This document shows positions 24,997 through 34,244 of a DNA stretch of 64,000 nucleotides, piece after piece. A model generated the notes under the pieces. That model worked only from the letters and a program-made list of their open reading frames with translations. It was not told the origin of the DNA and made no database searches. Within the stretch, counting starts at the first letter, position 1; each line of letters begins with the position of its first letter. The DNA comes from Rhodospirillales bacterium (GTDB lineage Bacteria; Pseudomonadota; Alphaproteobacteria; Reyranellales; Reyranellaceae), in contig WHTW01000005.1 in the NCBI GenBank assembly GCA_009377525.1, positions 1 to 64,000 of the forward strand, written 5' to 3'. The position numbers were made by a program, and so were the translations under genes.

Positions 24997-26278
24997 CGCG
25001 CTCTTGCCGCGGTCGCTCGCAGCCAGCCTCTGCATTCTGGTCGGGCTTCTTTCCATCCTGCCCATGATCATCTGGGCTCACGTCGTGCGAAGCGAACACG
25101 AAACGCGCGAGCAGCTCGAGCTCAGTCTGCTCGACCGCGCATCGACGACCGCGCAGGTCTTTAGCAGCCGTGCGCCAACGGAGCCAAGAACGGCGACCAA
25201 AAGCGGCCCCCTCACGGGGCTGCCCGATGTCGCCACTGCCGGCGCCTGCAAGCCGACGAGCAGCAGCGCTTCATGTGCGACTTCGAACCTGCCCGTAGCC
25301 CTGCCCGACCAGGTGGCACCCTCCCTGATCAGCCCACGCGAGGCGTCGTTTGCCAAAGGGCTGCCGGAAACAAGCCCTTGGAGCGCCACCGGGTTGCCCA
25401 TTGCGGTGGCGCTCTATCTTGCCGTCGCACTCGCGTCGCTCATCGTCCTGCTCGGCGTCCTGCGACAGGTGAAAAGTTTCAACAATGCGGCGCAGGACGT
25501 CGTGATGGGGCGCCTTGGCGGCAACCAGCTTGTTCAGCGGACGACGCCGCGTGAACTGGCCTCGGCGGCGCGGCTGCTCGATCACGTGATGTCGGACCTG
25601 GGCTACACGGTAGGGCAGCTCCGAGGCGCTGCGGACGACTATGCTCACGCCATGCGCACGCCCTTGGCGACGGTGTCGGCCGCCCTGCACACCGTCCGGC
25701 GCTCCGTGTCCACGAGCGAGCCTCGCGCTCAACGCGCCGTCGAAGTCATCGAAACGTCGGTCGGTCGCCTGTCCTACCTGGTCAATGCCGCGCAGCACCA
25801 TGGCCAGTCGGTCGCTGCCCTGATTGCCGCCCCGCGTCAGCGACTCGACTTCGCCGACATGGTCCAGGCCGCTATCGCCGGGGCCAGCGACGAGGCCACC
25901 GAAAGCGGCATCAGTATTCGGCCACGGCTTCAGAGACCGATAGGGGTGCTGGCGAATGCGGAAGCGCTGGAGATGGCGATTTGGGAAGTGCTATTGAGCG
26001 CCGTCGACAGCTCGCCCGAGGGAAGCGACATCGTGGTCACGCTGTCGAGCGATGGAACGACCGCTTCGCTCGTGGTCGAGGACCGCGGCCAAGATCGGCA
26101 GGACGAGGCGCTGCTGTTCGACCAGGAGATCGGGCCGGGCAAAGGCGGCGCGGCGGCCAGATGGCCCGGGCTTTCAAGTGTCCGGCGGACCATCGAATCC
26201 TCGGGGGGCTGCGTGGCGGCATGCCGCAATATGGCAGGCGGCCTGTCGGTGTCGCTCGCTCTTCCCGTCGATCGTTGA
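24974..26278 (+). CDS. Membrane histidine kinase with degenerate catalytic motifs
   Basis: A kinase of about 434 residues from GTG 24974 (start uncertain; the open frame runs further back inside the regulator gene). It has two membrane helices (about 16-36 and 137-160) around a periplasmic domain of about 100 residues. The H-box reads DDYAHAMRTPLATV: the His and R-T-P-L remain, but the usual acidic residue after His is Ala-Met. The ATP domain is worn: the N-box segment EMAIWEVLLSAVDSS lacks the Asn, and the G1 box is only VEDRGQD. Autophosphorylation may be weak or lost, leaving a phosphatase or sensor role. Confidence 0.8.
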   Translation: MLPPQLLDALLPRSLAASLCILVGLLSILPMIIWAHVVRSEHETREQLELSLLDRASTTAQVFSSRAPTEPRTATKSGPLTGLPDVATAGACKPTSSSASCATSNLPVALPDQVAPSLISPREASFAKGLPETSPWSATGLPIAVALYLAVALASLIVLLGVLRQVKSFNNAAQDVVMGRLGGNQLVQRTTPRELASAARLLDHVMSDLGYTVGQLRGAADDYAHAMRTPLATVSAALHTVRRSVSTSEPRAQRAVEVIETSVGRLSYLVNAAQHHGQSVAALIAAPRQRLDFADMVQAAIAGASDEATESGISIRPRLQRPIGVLANAEALEMAIWEVLLSAVDSSPEGSDIVVTLSSDGTTASLVVEDRGQDRQDEALLFDQEIGPGKGGAAARWPGLSSVRRTIESSGGCVAACRNMAGGLSVSLALPVDR

Positions 26279-26283
26279 TGGAG

Positions 26284-27741
26284 TCATGTTTCGAGCAGCT
26301 CGTGCACGAGCTGCTCGCACTCCCTGGTGATTCCGCTCCTGAACCACCGCTGAGCGTTGATCTCCGGATCACCAGAATACAGCCGCTCATAGAGTCCGGC
26401 GCGCGAGCCGAATTCGCTGCCGGTCATGTCCCAGGCGAGCTTCATGAGCTCGAGCCGCCGCCTGGCGTCGATGCCGGGCCCGACCAGCCACTTGTCCATC
26501 AGCGGGCCGATCTCGGGGTTGGCGTAGTCGGCGCCGCTCATGGCGAGCACGCCCGAGCCGGCGGCGATGCGCAGCACGTCGGCTGCCTTGGTGTTGGCGT
26601 AGGGGAAGAAGAAGTTGATGGCCGCCCCGCCGCAGACGCCGGCCACCTTCGGTTCGGTGAGGCCATCGCCTCCGATCCTGGTCTCGCCGCGGGCGAAGGC
26701 TTCGGCGCGGCGGAGGCCCTCCTCGACGGCGCCGGCGCGGATGCCATCGGCGACGCTCACCAACGCGATCAACTCGCCGATGGCGGCCTGGAAGCGCGGC
26801 AGCTTGTCCCGGCCGTTGGCGCGCGCGATCGCCGTCGCCATGCCGGCCAGGAAGCGGAGCTTCATCGTCGAGCGGATGGTGGCCTGGATCGGCGTGTAGC
26901 CCGGCCGTGACGCCAGCATGCCGTTGTAGGCTTCGAGGTCGCCGTCGATGATCATGCGCTCGTGCGGCACCAGCACCCTGTCGAACATCAGGATGGCATC
27001 GCCCTCGTCGAAGCGGCTGCTGAGCGGCCGGTCGAACGCGGCTTGCCCGCGATGGAAGCTCTCGCGGCACAGGATCGAGAGGCCCGGCGCGTTCATCGGC
27101 ACCACGAAGGCCAGCACGAACCTGTCCTCGCCCGGCTTGCGCGGATAGTAGGGCCCGACGTAGCACTCGTTGGCGACCGGCGCCAAAGTCGAGAGCATGC
27201 GGCAGCCGCTGACGACGACGCCCTCGGCGGTGCGCTCGACGACCTGCACCGCCTGCGACGGTGCATCGAGCGTCGAGCGGTCGGACTGCGGATCGATCAG
27301 CGCATGGGTGACCTCGAAGTCGTTCTCGCGGCAGAGTTCGACCATGCCTTGCGCGCGCGCCGCCGCCTCGTTCTTGCCCAGCGCCTTGAGCGCTACTGCC
27401 TGGTCGACCAGGAAGGCCGACATAAAATCGGTCAGCCGGCCCATCAGGCCGAAGGTGCGCTTGGCGCGCAGGTGGAAGCAGCCGGCGAGGGCGGCGAACT
27501 CCTCGCGTGTGCGCGCCTCGAGGTAGGTGGTGCTCACCGGCTCGCCGGTCGTCGGCGACTTGTAGGCCAGCAGACCATGCAGGGCCGGATCGTGCTGGTC
27601 GTCGTGGAGACCGGCGATGGTGCCGATGATGCCCTGCAGCGGCGGATAGCCGGTCACGTCGGTCACGACCTTGCCGTCGATGAAGAGCCTGCGGCCGTCG
27701 CGCAGGGAGTCGATGTATTGCTTGCCGGTCTTGATGGGCAT
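26284..27741 (-). CDS. hpaB: 4-hydroxyphenylacetate 3-monooxygenase-type FADH2-dependent hydroxylase
   Basis: A 485-residue HpaB/PvcC-family oxygenase that hydroxylates phenolic rings using reduced flavin from a separate reductase. It opens with the family pattern KTGKQYIDSLRDGRRLFIDG. The central region GVVVSGCRMLSTLAPVANE and FDRVLVPHERMII is the acyl-CoA-dehydrogenase-like core, and the C-terminal CGGAAINFFFPYANTKAADV is helical. A flavin reductase gene lies 6 kb away at 33672 and could serve it. An IclR regulator diverges from it across an 80-base gap with two inverted repeats. The true substrate could be another phenol. Confidence 0.88.
   Translation of the reverse strand: MPIKTGKQYIDSLRDGRRLFIDGKVVTDVTGYPPLQGIIGTIAGLHDDQHDPALHGLLAYKSPTTGEPVSTTYLEARTREEFAALAGCFHLRAKRTFGLMGRLTDFMSAFLVDQAVALKALGKNEAAARAQGMVELCRENDFEVTHALIDPQSDRSTLDAPSQAVQVVERTAEGVVVSGCRMLSTLAPVANECYVGPYYPRKPGEDRFVLAFVVPMNAPGLSILCRESFHRGQAAFDRPLSSRFDEGDAILMFDRVLVPHERMIIDGDLEAYNGMLASRPGYTPIQATIRSTMKLRFLAGMATAIARANGRDKLPRFQAAIGELIALVSVADGIRAGAVEEGLRRAEAFARGETRIGGDGLTEPKVAGVCGGAAINFFFPYANTKAADVLRIAAGSGVLAMSGADYANPEIGPLMDKWLVGPGIDARRRLELMKLAWDMTGSEFGSRAGLYERLYSGDPEINAQRWFRSGITRECEQLVHELLET
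26293..26316. repeat. Perfect 24-base palindrome in the 3' end of hpaB
   Basis: GAGCAGCTCGTG followed by its exact complement CACGAGCTGCTC. It sits in the last coding residues of hpaB, 15 bases past the stop of the convergent histidine kinase gene. It could form a strong hairpin on either transcript and serve as a two-way terminator, though no T-run follows. Confidence 0.75.
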
Positions 27742-27785
27742 GGCTGGTCCCCTTCGACCGCATCCTTGGCCGCGGACGGCTTGGC

Positions 27786-27823
27786 TTCCATGCTGGAATC
27801 TGGAATGTTCGCGGCGCGAACAT
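27786..27823. promoter_or_regulatory. Probable IclR operators between hpaB and iclR
   Basis: Two inverted repeats lie in the divergent gap: TTCCA-TGC-TGGAA (27786-27798) and the perfect 19-base ATGTTCGCG-G-CGCGAACAT (27805-27823), which overlaps the iclR start codon. IclR-family proteins bind imperfect palindromes of this size in divergent promoters, so autorepression and hpaB control are likely. Confidence 0.6.
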
Positions 27824-28595
27824 GACGACCCATCGCTCCGTCCGGGCCCTTTCCCGCGGCCTGGCGCTGATTGGCGAGCTCAACACGAGCGGACCGTCGA
27901 GCGCCCAGCAGCTCGCAGCCAAGAGCGGGATCAACCGCACGACCTGCTACCGGCTGCTGCAGACCCTGCAGCAGGAAGGCTACGTGACGTTCGACGAGGG
28001 CAGCGCCCTGTTCGGCCTGACGCCGCAGGTGAGGCGGCTGAGCGAAGGACTGTCGACGCAGGACCTTTCGCGGCAGGCCGCGCTGCCGCCCATGTTCAGC
28101 CTTTTGGAGCAGGTGTCGTGGCCCAGCGACTTCGCCGTCTTCGAGCTGGGCTGGATGATGATCCGCGAGAGCACGCATTCCTTCAGCCCGTTCTCGGTCC
28201 ATCGCTCGATGGTCGGCCTCGGGCGTTCGCTGGTGCGCAGCGCGCTCGGCCGCGCCGTGCTGACGGCCGCGACGCCGGCACAGCGGCGCGAGATGCTGGA
28301 GATCAGCGCCTCGCTGGTGCCCGAGGACGCAGCACTCGCGCGCGATCGCCGCTACGTCAATCGCTTCGTGGCGCGCACGAAGAGCGACGGCTATGCCTCG
28401 TCGATCGGCGAGACCGAGCAAGGCATCAGCGCCATCGCCGTGCCGATCGGCGGCGTCGGGCCGGTGCTCGGCAGCCTCAACATCGTTTTCTTCACCTCGG
28501 CGATGACGCCGCAGGTGGCGGCCCGGCGCTATCTGCGCAGCCTGAAGCAGGCCGCGCACGACATCGAACGGCGTTGGCGCACCGCGCAGAGCTAG
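27822..28595 (+). CDS. IclR family transcriptional regulator
   Basis: A 257-residue regulator. The N-terminal winged helix-turn-helix is in SAQQLAAKSGINRTTCYRLLQTL. A GAF-like effector domain follows (about 85-250), with the conserved GRAVLTA and the signature GYASSIGETEQGISAIAVPI near residue 190. It looks like the MhpR branch, which commonly senses aromatic acids, and this agrees with its position divergent from hpaB. ATG 27822 overlaps a perfect palindrome that may be its own operator. Confidence 0.92.
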   Translation: MTTHRSVRALSRGLALIGELNTSGPSSAQQLAAKSGINRTTCYRLLQTLQQEGYVTFDEGSALFGLTPQVRRLSEGLSTQDLSRQAALPPMFSLLEQVSWPSDFAVFELGWMMIRESTHSFSPFSVHRSMVGLGRSLVRSALGRAVLTAATPAQRREMLEISASLVPEDAALARDRRYVNRFVARTKSDGYASSIGETEQGISAIAVPIGGVGPVLGSLNIVFFTSAMTPQVAARRYLRSLKQAAHDIERRWRTAQS

Positions 28596-28597
28596 TG

Positions 28598-28982
28598 CTA
28601 CCGGGGACTGCCGAGCGGCTCGCCGTCGAGCCAGCGGCGGGCGGCGTGGATGCTGCGGAAGGTCCTGAGCCGCCGGCCCCTGGGCGTCATGGTCCTGTAA
28701 TTCCACACCACCCTGTCATTGCCGGACGAACCCGTGACGATGGCCACCGGACCCGGCGTACCGCGGCTGCCGGACGACTTTATGAGCCCCGTGAGGTGCG
28801 CGAGCTCGGCCTCCGACAGCGTGCACTCGCCGCGGGTCGCATCCATGATCTTGCGATAGGACAGCGCCCCGGCCCCGCCGATGGCGGCGAAGTAGGCGAT
28901 GATGTCGTCGACGGTGACCACGCCCTCGAAGACGCAGACGACCATGTGCTCGAGCGGTGTGATGGTCCCAGCGGAGCGCCAT
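28598..28982 (-). CDS. Small STAS/SpoIIAA-like protein, frameshifted near its 5' end
   Basis: A protein of about 125 residues resembling the one at 36092-36466: both have a central GxVTxxDVxxYxxAI-like strand-helix (here FEGVVTVDDIIAYFAAIGG), then YRKIMDATRG. The intact frame can start only at ATG 28945. A better start, ATG 28982, gives MALRWDHHT, matching the MPLYWTIDS opening of the paralogue, but needs one extra base near 28955. I therefore read it as one gene with a single-base frameshift. No catalytic motif is seen. A small regulatory or ligand-binding role is possible, but I cannot name one. Confidence 0.6.
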
Positions 28983-29052
28983 TGCTGCTGGACTCTTGCG
29001 CGAAGCCGATCGCAAACCAAGGCCAATCTCCCGCGCGTGCCGCGCAGGAACC

Positions 29053-29538
29053 CTATCGCAGCGAGGATCGCCCGGCCGGGCAGAGCGACATCAACAGCAG
29101 CAGCACGAGCACCGGGAAAACCCACCAGTTGAGCGCTTCGCCCGGCGGAGTTGCCATCGCCGTGACGGGCTTCAGATGCCCGGACAGGCTGCGCAGGCAG
29201 GGCTCGATGGCGAACACCAGCAGCACCAGGGGCGTCAGCCCGCGCCAGCGCAGCAGCAGGACCCACAGCAGCCCGGCCAGCAGGAGCTGGATGGCGCCCC
29301 ACTGGCCGAACATCGCCACGATGTTGGAGCCGCCGGCGACGGCAACGTCGATGGTGGCGATCGACTGCGCGCCGCCGTCGGGCAGCAGCAGATGGATCAG
29401 GCTGCGCACGGTGATGAAGACCAGATAGGCCATTGCCGCCCAGGTTGCGAGCCGCGGGCCGTCGTAGATCGCGGGATTGGCCGGCAGGAGCGCCGCCGGC
29501 GAGGGGCGCCAGGAAGACGGAAGAAGCGCGTTGCTCAC
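29053..29538 (-). CDS. Integral membrane protein of unknown function
   Basis: A 161-residue inner-membrane protein with four hydrophobic helices: LATWAAMAYLVFITVRSLIH, IVAMFGQWGAIQLLLAGLLW, a segment around LTPLVLLVFAIEP, and WWVFPVLVLLLLMSL near the C-terminus. I choose GTG 29538 because the longer frame only reads through the peptidase gene. It lies between the STAS-like gene and the S53 peptidase on the same strand, 11 bases after the peptidase stop. I do not recognise the family. The short loops suggest a scaffold or sensor, not an enzyme. Confidence 0.65.
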   Translation of the reverse strand: MSNALLPSSWRPSPAALLPANPAIYDGPRLATWAAMAYLVFITVRSLIHLLLPDGGAQSIATIDVAVAGGSNIVAMFGQWGAIQLLLAGLLWVLLLRWRGLTPLVLLVFAIEPCLRSLSGHLKPVTAMATPPGEALNWWVFPVLVLLLLMSLCPAGRSSLR

Positions 29539-29549
29539 CGCCCGCCGGC

Positions 29550-32430
29550 CTATGCCAGCCAGCCGTGGCCCGAGGCGCTGGTGAAGTCGAAGCCCACGAT
29601 CAGGTCGTTGAAGTCGCGGTCGCCGCCGGCATAGGTGTCCTCCCAGCCCCAGGTGTTCAGCCCGAAGCTCCACAGATGGCCGACCTTCTGGCTCGCCACG
29701 CTCTCGTTCGCCGGGGCGAAGGCCCAATATTGCTGGCCGGTGCTGTGGTTGGTGAGCGTCATGGCGATGAGGTCGCGGGCATCGACGTCCTTGAGCCCGG
29801 CCTGCTCGAAATTGCCGTAGCCCGGCCCGTCGAGCACCGCGCCGCCCGTGGTGAGCTGATAGGCGCGCGCGTCGGCCAGCGCGGCATAGCCCGCCTCGCC
29901 CGGCCTCTTGCCGGCGATGGCGCCGGACAGGTCGTCGACCTCGTAGAAGGAGAGCGAGAGGTCGTTCTCGCCGTTCTGCCGCACCCGCACGATGGCGATC
30001 TGGTCGTCATGGCCGCCCGCCGTCTCGGCCACCGCCACCGCGCGCGCCGCACGGACCGCGCCGTCGCCGGACAGGAAATCGGCAAAGCCGAAGGGGCCGG
30101 TGAGCGTCCCCTGCACGGCATGGGTCGCCCCGCCGTCGATCATCACCGAGACCTTGTCGCCCGAAGCCACGAACGACTGCGCCGTCCAGCCCACCGCCTC
30201 CTCGTCGAACATGCGGACCAGCCGGGGATCGAAGTCGTCCTGCAGGGATTGCTGGGCGATGCGGTTGGTCCAGGCGAAATGGCCGGACGCGCCGCCGGCG
30301 AAGACCAGCCCCTGGCTGCCGACGCTCACGCCCGCCGTCACGACGTCGTCGGAAATGGCCTGGAACAGCAGGCTCTGGTCGGCGCCGCTGGTCCAGCCCT
30401 GCGCGCCGTCGTCGTCGAGCATGTCGGGACTTGAGCGGAAGGAGATCTGCGAATGGGCGATAGCGGTGAGCGCGCGCGCCAGCGGCACGCCGTTGGGAGA
30501 GCCCAGGCCGGAGACGAGATCGTAGCCCGGCCCGGCATAGTAACCGTAGCCGGTCGGCGTGATCGACGTGCCATCGGACACGTAGTTGCCGCCGCTCACC
30601 CAGGACGAGATGTTGTTGCCGAGCGTGACGTCGTTGAACGAGGCCGGCGCGATCGCCGAGGCGATGTAGAGCAGGTCGTTCATGTAGCCGAGGTTGGGCA
30701 GCCCCTGGTCGTTGAAGATGGTGTCGAGTTGGGCGACCAGTCCACAGCGGCGAGGCGGCGCTGGTACCGTAGTCGTAGCCGTAGCCCAGCATGTTCTCGC
30801 CCGGCACGTAGTAGGTCGCGTTGCCGCCGGCATTCGCCGTCACGTCCGGCGCACCGCGGCCGTGCTCGTGCAGCGGATCGGAGGTCACCGGATCGAGGCC
30901 ATAGGCGCGCTGGTAGGAGGGCACCGGCTGCGTGGGGTCGACGCCGCCCGACGACGTCGTGTTCTGGGTGTAGCTGCCGGAGAAGCCCGGCGTCGTGCCG
31001 GTGATCTGATCGCCGCTGACGCTGTACCAGTTCCATACCGTCTCGACGAAGAACTGGGTGTCCCGCAGGCTCGCCGGCAAGGTGGTCAGGCCGCCGCCGA
31101 TCAGCCGCCAGATCACGTCGCGGTCGCCGGCGAGCGCCGGTTCGACGATGGGCGTGAGCAGCGTCGGATCGGCCAGCGCGCCGCCCAGCACCGACAGCGA
31201 GCTGCCGCCGACCAGCAGGCCGTAGGGCTGGGTGCAGTTGTATTCGAGGTTGGTCAGCCCGTTGCCGGTCTCGTTGCCGGAGCCGCCGTCGCCCAGCGCG
31301 CTGAGCGCGGTCTGGTTGGCGAGCGCGGCGTCGACGAAGAGATCCCAGTAGGCCTGGTAGAAGGGCGAACCCGGCGCCATGCTCTGCGCGTCGCCGAAGG
31401 AGTCGGACCACGCGGCGACCGGGTGCAGCTTCTCGAAGGTGGCACTCTGGATCGCCGTGTAGGTCGTGGCGAAGGTGTTGTAGCCGACCAGCCCCGAACC
31501 GTTGAACAGGACGATGTCGCTGTTGGGGTTGACGCCGGCGACGACGCCGACATCGAGCGAGCGTTCGCCGGCGCCGATGTCGTATTGCTGCCCGTTCTGG
31601 CCCTGAACATAGACGCGCCCGTCGCCGTTCTGGCCGATGGCGTTGAGATAGGTGGTCAGCCGGCTCTGGAACTGCGAGCCGCTGTTGTCGCCCTTCAGGG
31701 CCGAGCCGATGCCGGGCTCGATCAGGCCGACTGTCACCGTCTGAACGGCCTTGCCGTCGAGCGGGAAGTTGTAGAGCGCAGCCATATCCTGCGGCGCGAG
31801 GTTGGTCGGCAGCGGGCCGGCGCTGTTGCCGATGCTCTGAGGACCGGCCGGCAGGGTGACCGACACGCCCGGCGTCATGTTGGAAGCCGGCGGCGCGATC
31901 GACCGGTCGAACCACAGGCCCTCGATGGTGACCTGCGTGGGCAGCGAAAGCTCGCCGTTCCAATAGGGGATGCCGGCGCTCTGCGAATAGTACAGCGGCG
32001 TGTTGAAGAGGTCGCGGAACTGCGCTTCGGTCTCGACATAGATCCAGATCGTCCGCGACTCCGCCGACGTCACGTAGTTGCTGTTGTTGGCGTCCAGCAC
32101 CGTGAGGTGGAGATCGTTCCTGAGGAAATCGACGGTGTTGTCGAACTGAGTCTGGTCGGCGCCGTAGGTCGACCACAGCGTGCCGCTGTCGTTCAGCGAC
32201 TGCAGCGCGAGCTGCCGGCTGCCCCAGTCGCCGGCCAGCAGCGACGTCGGATCCTGGACGCGCGGCAGGACCAGCGCGACATCGTAGCCGTACTCGGTCT
32301 GATTATTGAACAGACGGCCGTCGGTGATGTTGTAGGCGGCTTCGGCCGTGGTCGCGGTGGTGATGCGATAGCCGGTGAAATCGACGAAAGTCGACTGGTC
32401 GACGGTTGAGTAGGAGATGGGAGGCGACAC
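29550..32430 (-). pseudogene. S53 (sedolisin/kumamolisin) peptidase with DUF4114 tail, frameshifted
   Basis: A serine-carboxyl peptidase of about 960 residues if repaired. From GTG 32430 the first frame carries an activation prodomain (about 40-175), the catalytic E289-RSL-D293, the oxyanion region GRGAPDVTANA and the nucleophile Ser557 in YGTSAASPLW. The frame then breaks near 30740-30755. The other frame continues QLDTIFNDQGLPNLGYMNDL, the calcium-site segment YDLVSGLGSPNG, and ends with a DUF4114-like domain (LNTWGWEDTYAGGDRDFNDL). No signal peptide is obvious, so secretion may be type I or non-classical. The frameshift falls right after the active-site Ser; the rest looks intact, so an assembly error is quite possible. 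Confidence 0.88.
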
Positions 32431-32558
32431 AGTAGGGTACCCTTGCTCTTGCCATCGGGAAGGTAGAATCCTTTGACCGCGCCGTCATCCAGGTCGGCGC
32501 GGAAGCGGCTTGCCTGCGATCGCCCGACGCTTTAGGAAACCGGTGCGGGGGCAAGGCA

Positions 32559-32828
32559 ATGGATCGCAGCGAGTCGCTGATTGCGGCGCGGATCTATTTC
32601 CTCGAGCGCATGAGCAGTGCAGCCGACAACGCGGAGGACGAGCTTCGCGCCAGTCCGATGGACGCCGCCACGGTCCGGAAACTGGAAGCGCTCTATACGC
32701 TGGCTGACGAGACCTGGGAGCGCATCCAGGCGCTGCACGCGCGGCTGAGCGGCGGGCCGTCCATCATCTACTTCAACCGGCGCCTCGCCGAACCCGCTGC
32801 GAAGGCCTGGCGGCAGGCGCTGGTCTAG
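32559..32828 (+). CDS. Small soluble protein of unknown function
   Basis: An 89-residue, charged, probably all-helical protein with no signal or membrane segment. It is rich in Glu, Ala and Arg, for example RIYFLERMSSAADNAEDELR and ADETWERIQALHARL, which could form a short coiled coil. I recognise no family. It is divergent from the S53 peptidase, with about 128 bases between them, and its last four bases overlap the stop of the convergent glutathione transferase gene. Confidence 0.55.
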   Translation: MDRSESLIAARIYFLERMSSAADNAEDELRASPMDAATVRKLEALYTLADETWERIQALHARLSGGPSIIYFNRRLAEPAAKAWRQALV

Positions 32829-33565
32829 CCGCCACCGGTGAAGGCTTCGATGCGCGCGGTGGCGAAGGCCGGCCGTGCCTGGATCGCCGCCCACCAGGCC
32901 GCGACCTTGGCATGGCGGCCGCGGGTCATCTCATCGGGTGCGATCTCTTCATCGATACGCTTGACGAACGGCACGGCACCGATGTCGGCCAGCGAGTAGC
33001 GATCGCCCACCAGCCAGCCGCTCGGGCCGATCGCGTCCTCCATGCGGTCGAGCAGCGCGGTCTTGAGCTTGTCGCGCGCCTCGGCCCGTTCCTCCTCGGT
33101 GTAGGGCTTGCGCGCCGTGCGCAGCCAGGCCTCGCGCCGCTCCTTGCTGGGCACGCGGGCGAGCCGCTCGGCCAGTTCCGCATCGGTCCATTTCCGGGCG
33201 ACCTGCGCCATGCCGTGCACCCAGTTGAAGATGATCAGGTTGCCGATCAGCCCGTCGACGTGGCGGATCCAGTTGCGCATCTCGGCCCGCCCATAGGCGT
33301 CGGCCGGCCTGAGCGGCGGCTCGGGCCAGGTCTCGTCGACGTATTCGCAGATCGTGCCGCTTTCGTAGAGCGCGCGGCCGTCCTCCAGGATCAGGAGCGG
33401 AATGACCCCGTTGGGGTTGAGCTTCAGGAATTCCGGCGAATGATGCTCGCCCTTCACGAGATCGATCACCTTGCTGTCGAAGGCGAGTCCCTTCTCGGCC
33501 AGGCACAGGCGCACGCGGCGCGACGCCGACGATCTCCAGCCGTGATAAAGCGTAAGCGATGCCAA
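32825..33565 (-). CDS. Glutathione S-transferase family protein
   Basis: A 246-residue GST. The N-terminal half has the glutathione-site opening LYHGWRSSASRRVRLCLAEKG, the cis-Pro segment NGVIPLLILEDG and LYESGTICEYVDE. The C-terminal half is helical with DRYSLADIGAVPFVKRI. There is no ATG near the proper start. I use TTG 33565, which follows a strong GGGAGGGGG site and leaves the normal N-terminus; the frame further upstream runs into the divergent flavin reductase. The substrate is unknown. It is not close to the other GST in the window (69-830). Confidence 0.87.
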   Translation of the reverse strand: MASLTLYHGWRSSASRRVRLCLAEKGLAFDSKVIDLVKGEHHSPEFLKLNPNGVIPLLILEDGRALYESGTICEYVDETWPEPPLRPADAYGRAEMRNWIRHVDGLIGNLIIFNWVHGMAQVARKWTDAELAERLARVPSKERREAWLRTARKPYTEEERAEARDKLKTALLDRMEDAIGPSGWLVGDRYSLADIGAVPFVKRIDEEIAPDEMTRGRHAKVAAWWAAIQARPAFATARIEAFTGGG

Positions 33566-33671
33566 CGCGTCCCCCTCCCAGGTTGCTGCGGCGGACTGTA
33601 GCCTTTTTCGCGAAAGACGACGATCCGGCACCCTTTTCGCATAAGCTGCCGGACCACAGAGGAGCATCGGC

Positions 33672-34151
33672 ATGGACAGCGAGATCGACGCAAAGACCTT
33701 CTGGAAGGCGATCGGCTGCCGGGCGATCGGCGTGGCCATCGTGACCGCCAGGGGTGCTGACGGTCCGGCCGGGTTCCTGGCGCTGTCGGCCACCCATCTG
33801 TCGGCCAGCCCGCCCATGATGATGGTGTCGATCGGGCTCACCACCTCGGCGCTGGGCGCGGTGCGGCATTCCAACCATTTCGCCATCAACTATGTCCCCA
33901 AGGGCGCCGACGCCCTGGTCAAGGAATTCGGCGGTCAGGGCTCGCTCAAGGGGGCGGACCGCTTCCTGCCGGGCGCCTGGAGCGAGCTCAAGACCGGCGC
34001 GCCGACGCTGGTGGACTCGGTCGGCGTGATCGACTGCCAGCTCGACGAGATGATCGAGCGTCACGGCACGGTCATCGCGCTGGGCCGGGTCGTGGCCTAC
34101 AGCGCCTCGACCAGGGAGCCGCTGATCAGCTTCCGCGGCGGATATCTATGA
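33672..34151 (+). CDS. Flavin reductase family protein (HpaC-like)
   Basis: A 159-residue flavin reductase-like domain protein that would use NAD(P)H to reduce FMN or FAD for a partner monooxygenase. The opening FWKAIGCRAIGVAIVTARGADGPAGFLALS and SPPMMMVSIGLTTSALGAV match the flavin-binding barrel. HFAINYVPKGADALVKEF is the next conserved block. The likely client in this window is the HpaB-type hydroxylase at 26284-27741 or the luciferase-like monooxygenase at 38844-40076 (inference). It is divergent from the GST gene. Confidence 0.87.
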   Translation: MDSEIDAKTFWKAIGCRAIGVAIVTARGADGPAGFLALSATHLSASPPMMMVSIGLTTSALGAVRHSNHFAINYVPKGADALVKEFGGQGSLKGADRFLPGAWSELKTGAPTLVDSVGVIDCQLDEMIERHGTVIALGRVVAYSASTREPLISFRGGYL

Positions 34152-34244
34152 AGCCGGCCCCAAGGCCCAATCAAAATACTTGAGATCGGATGCAACCAAA
34201 TCAGGCCTGCAGGTCATTCATGGATGTTACGAGAGGAGCATCCG

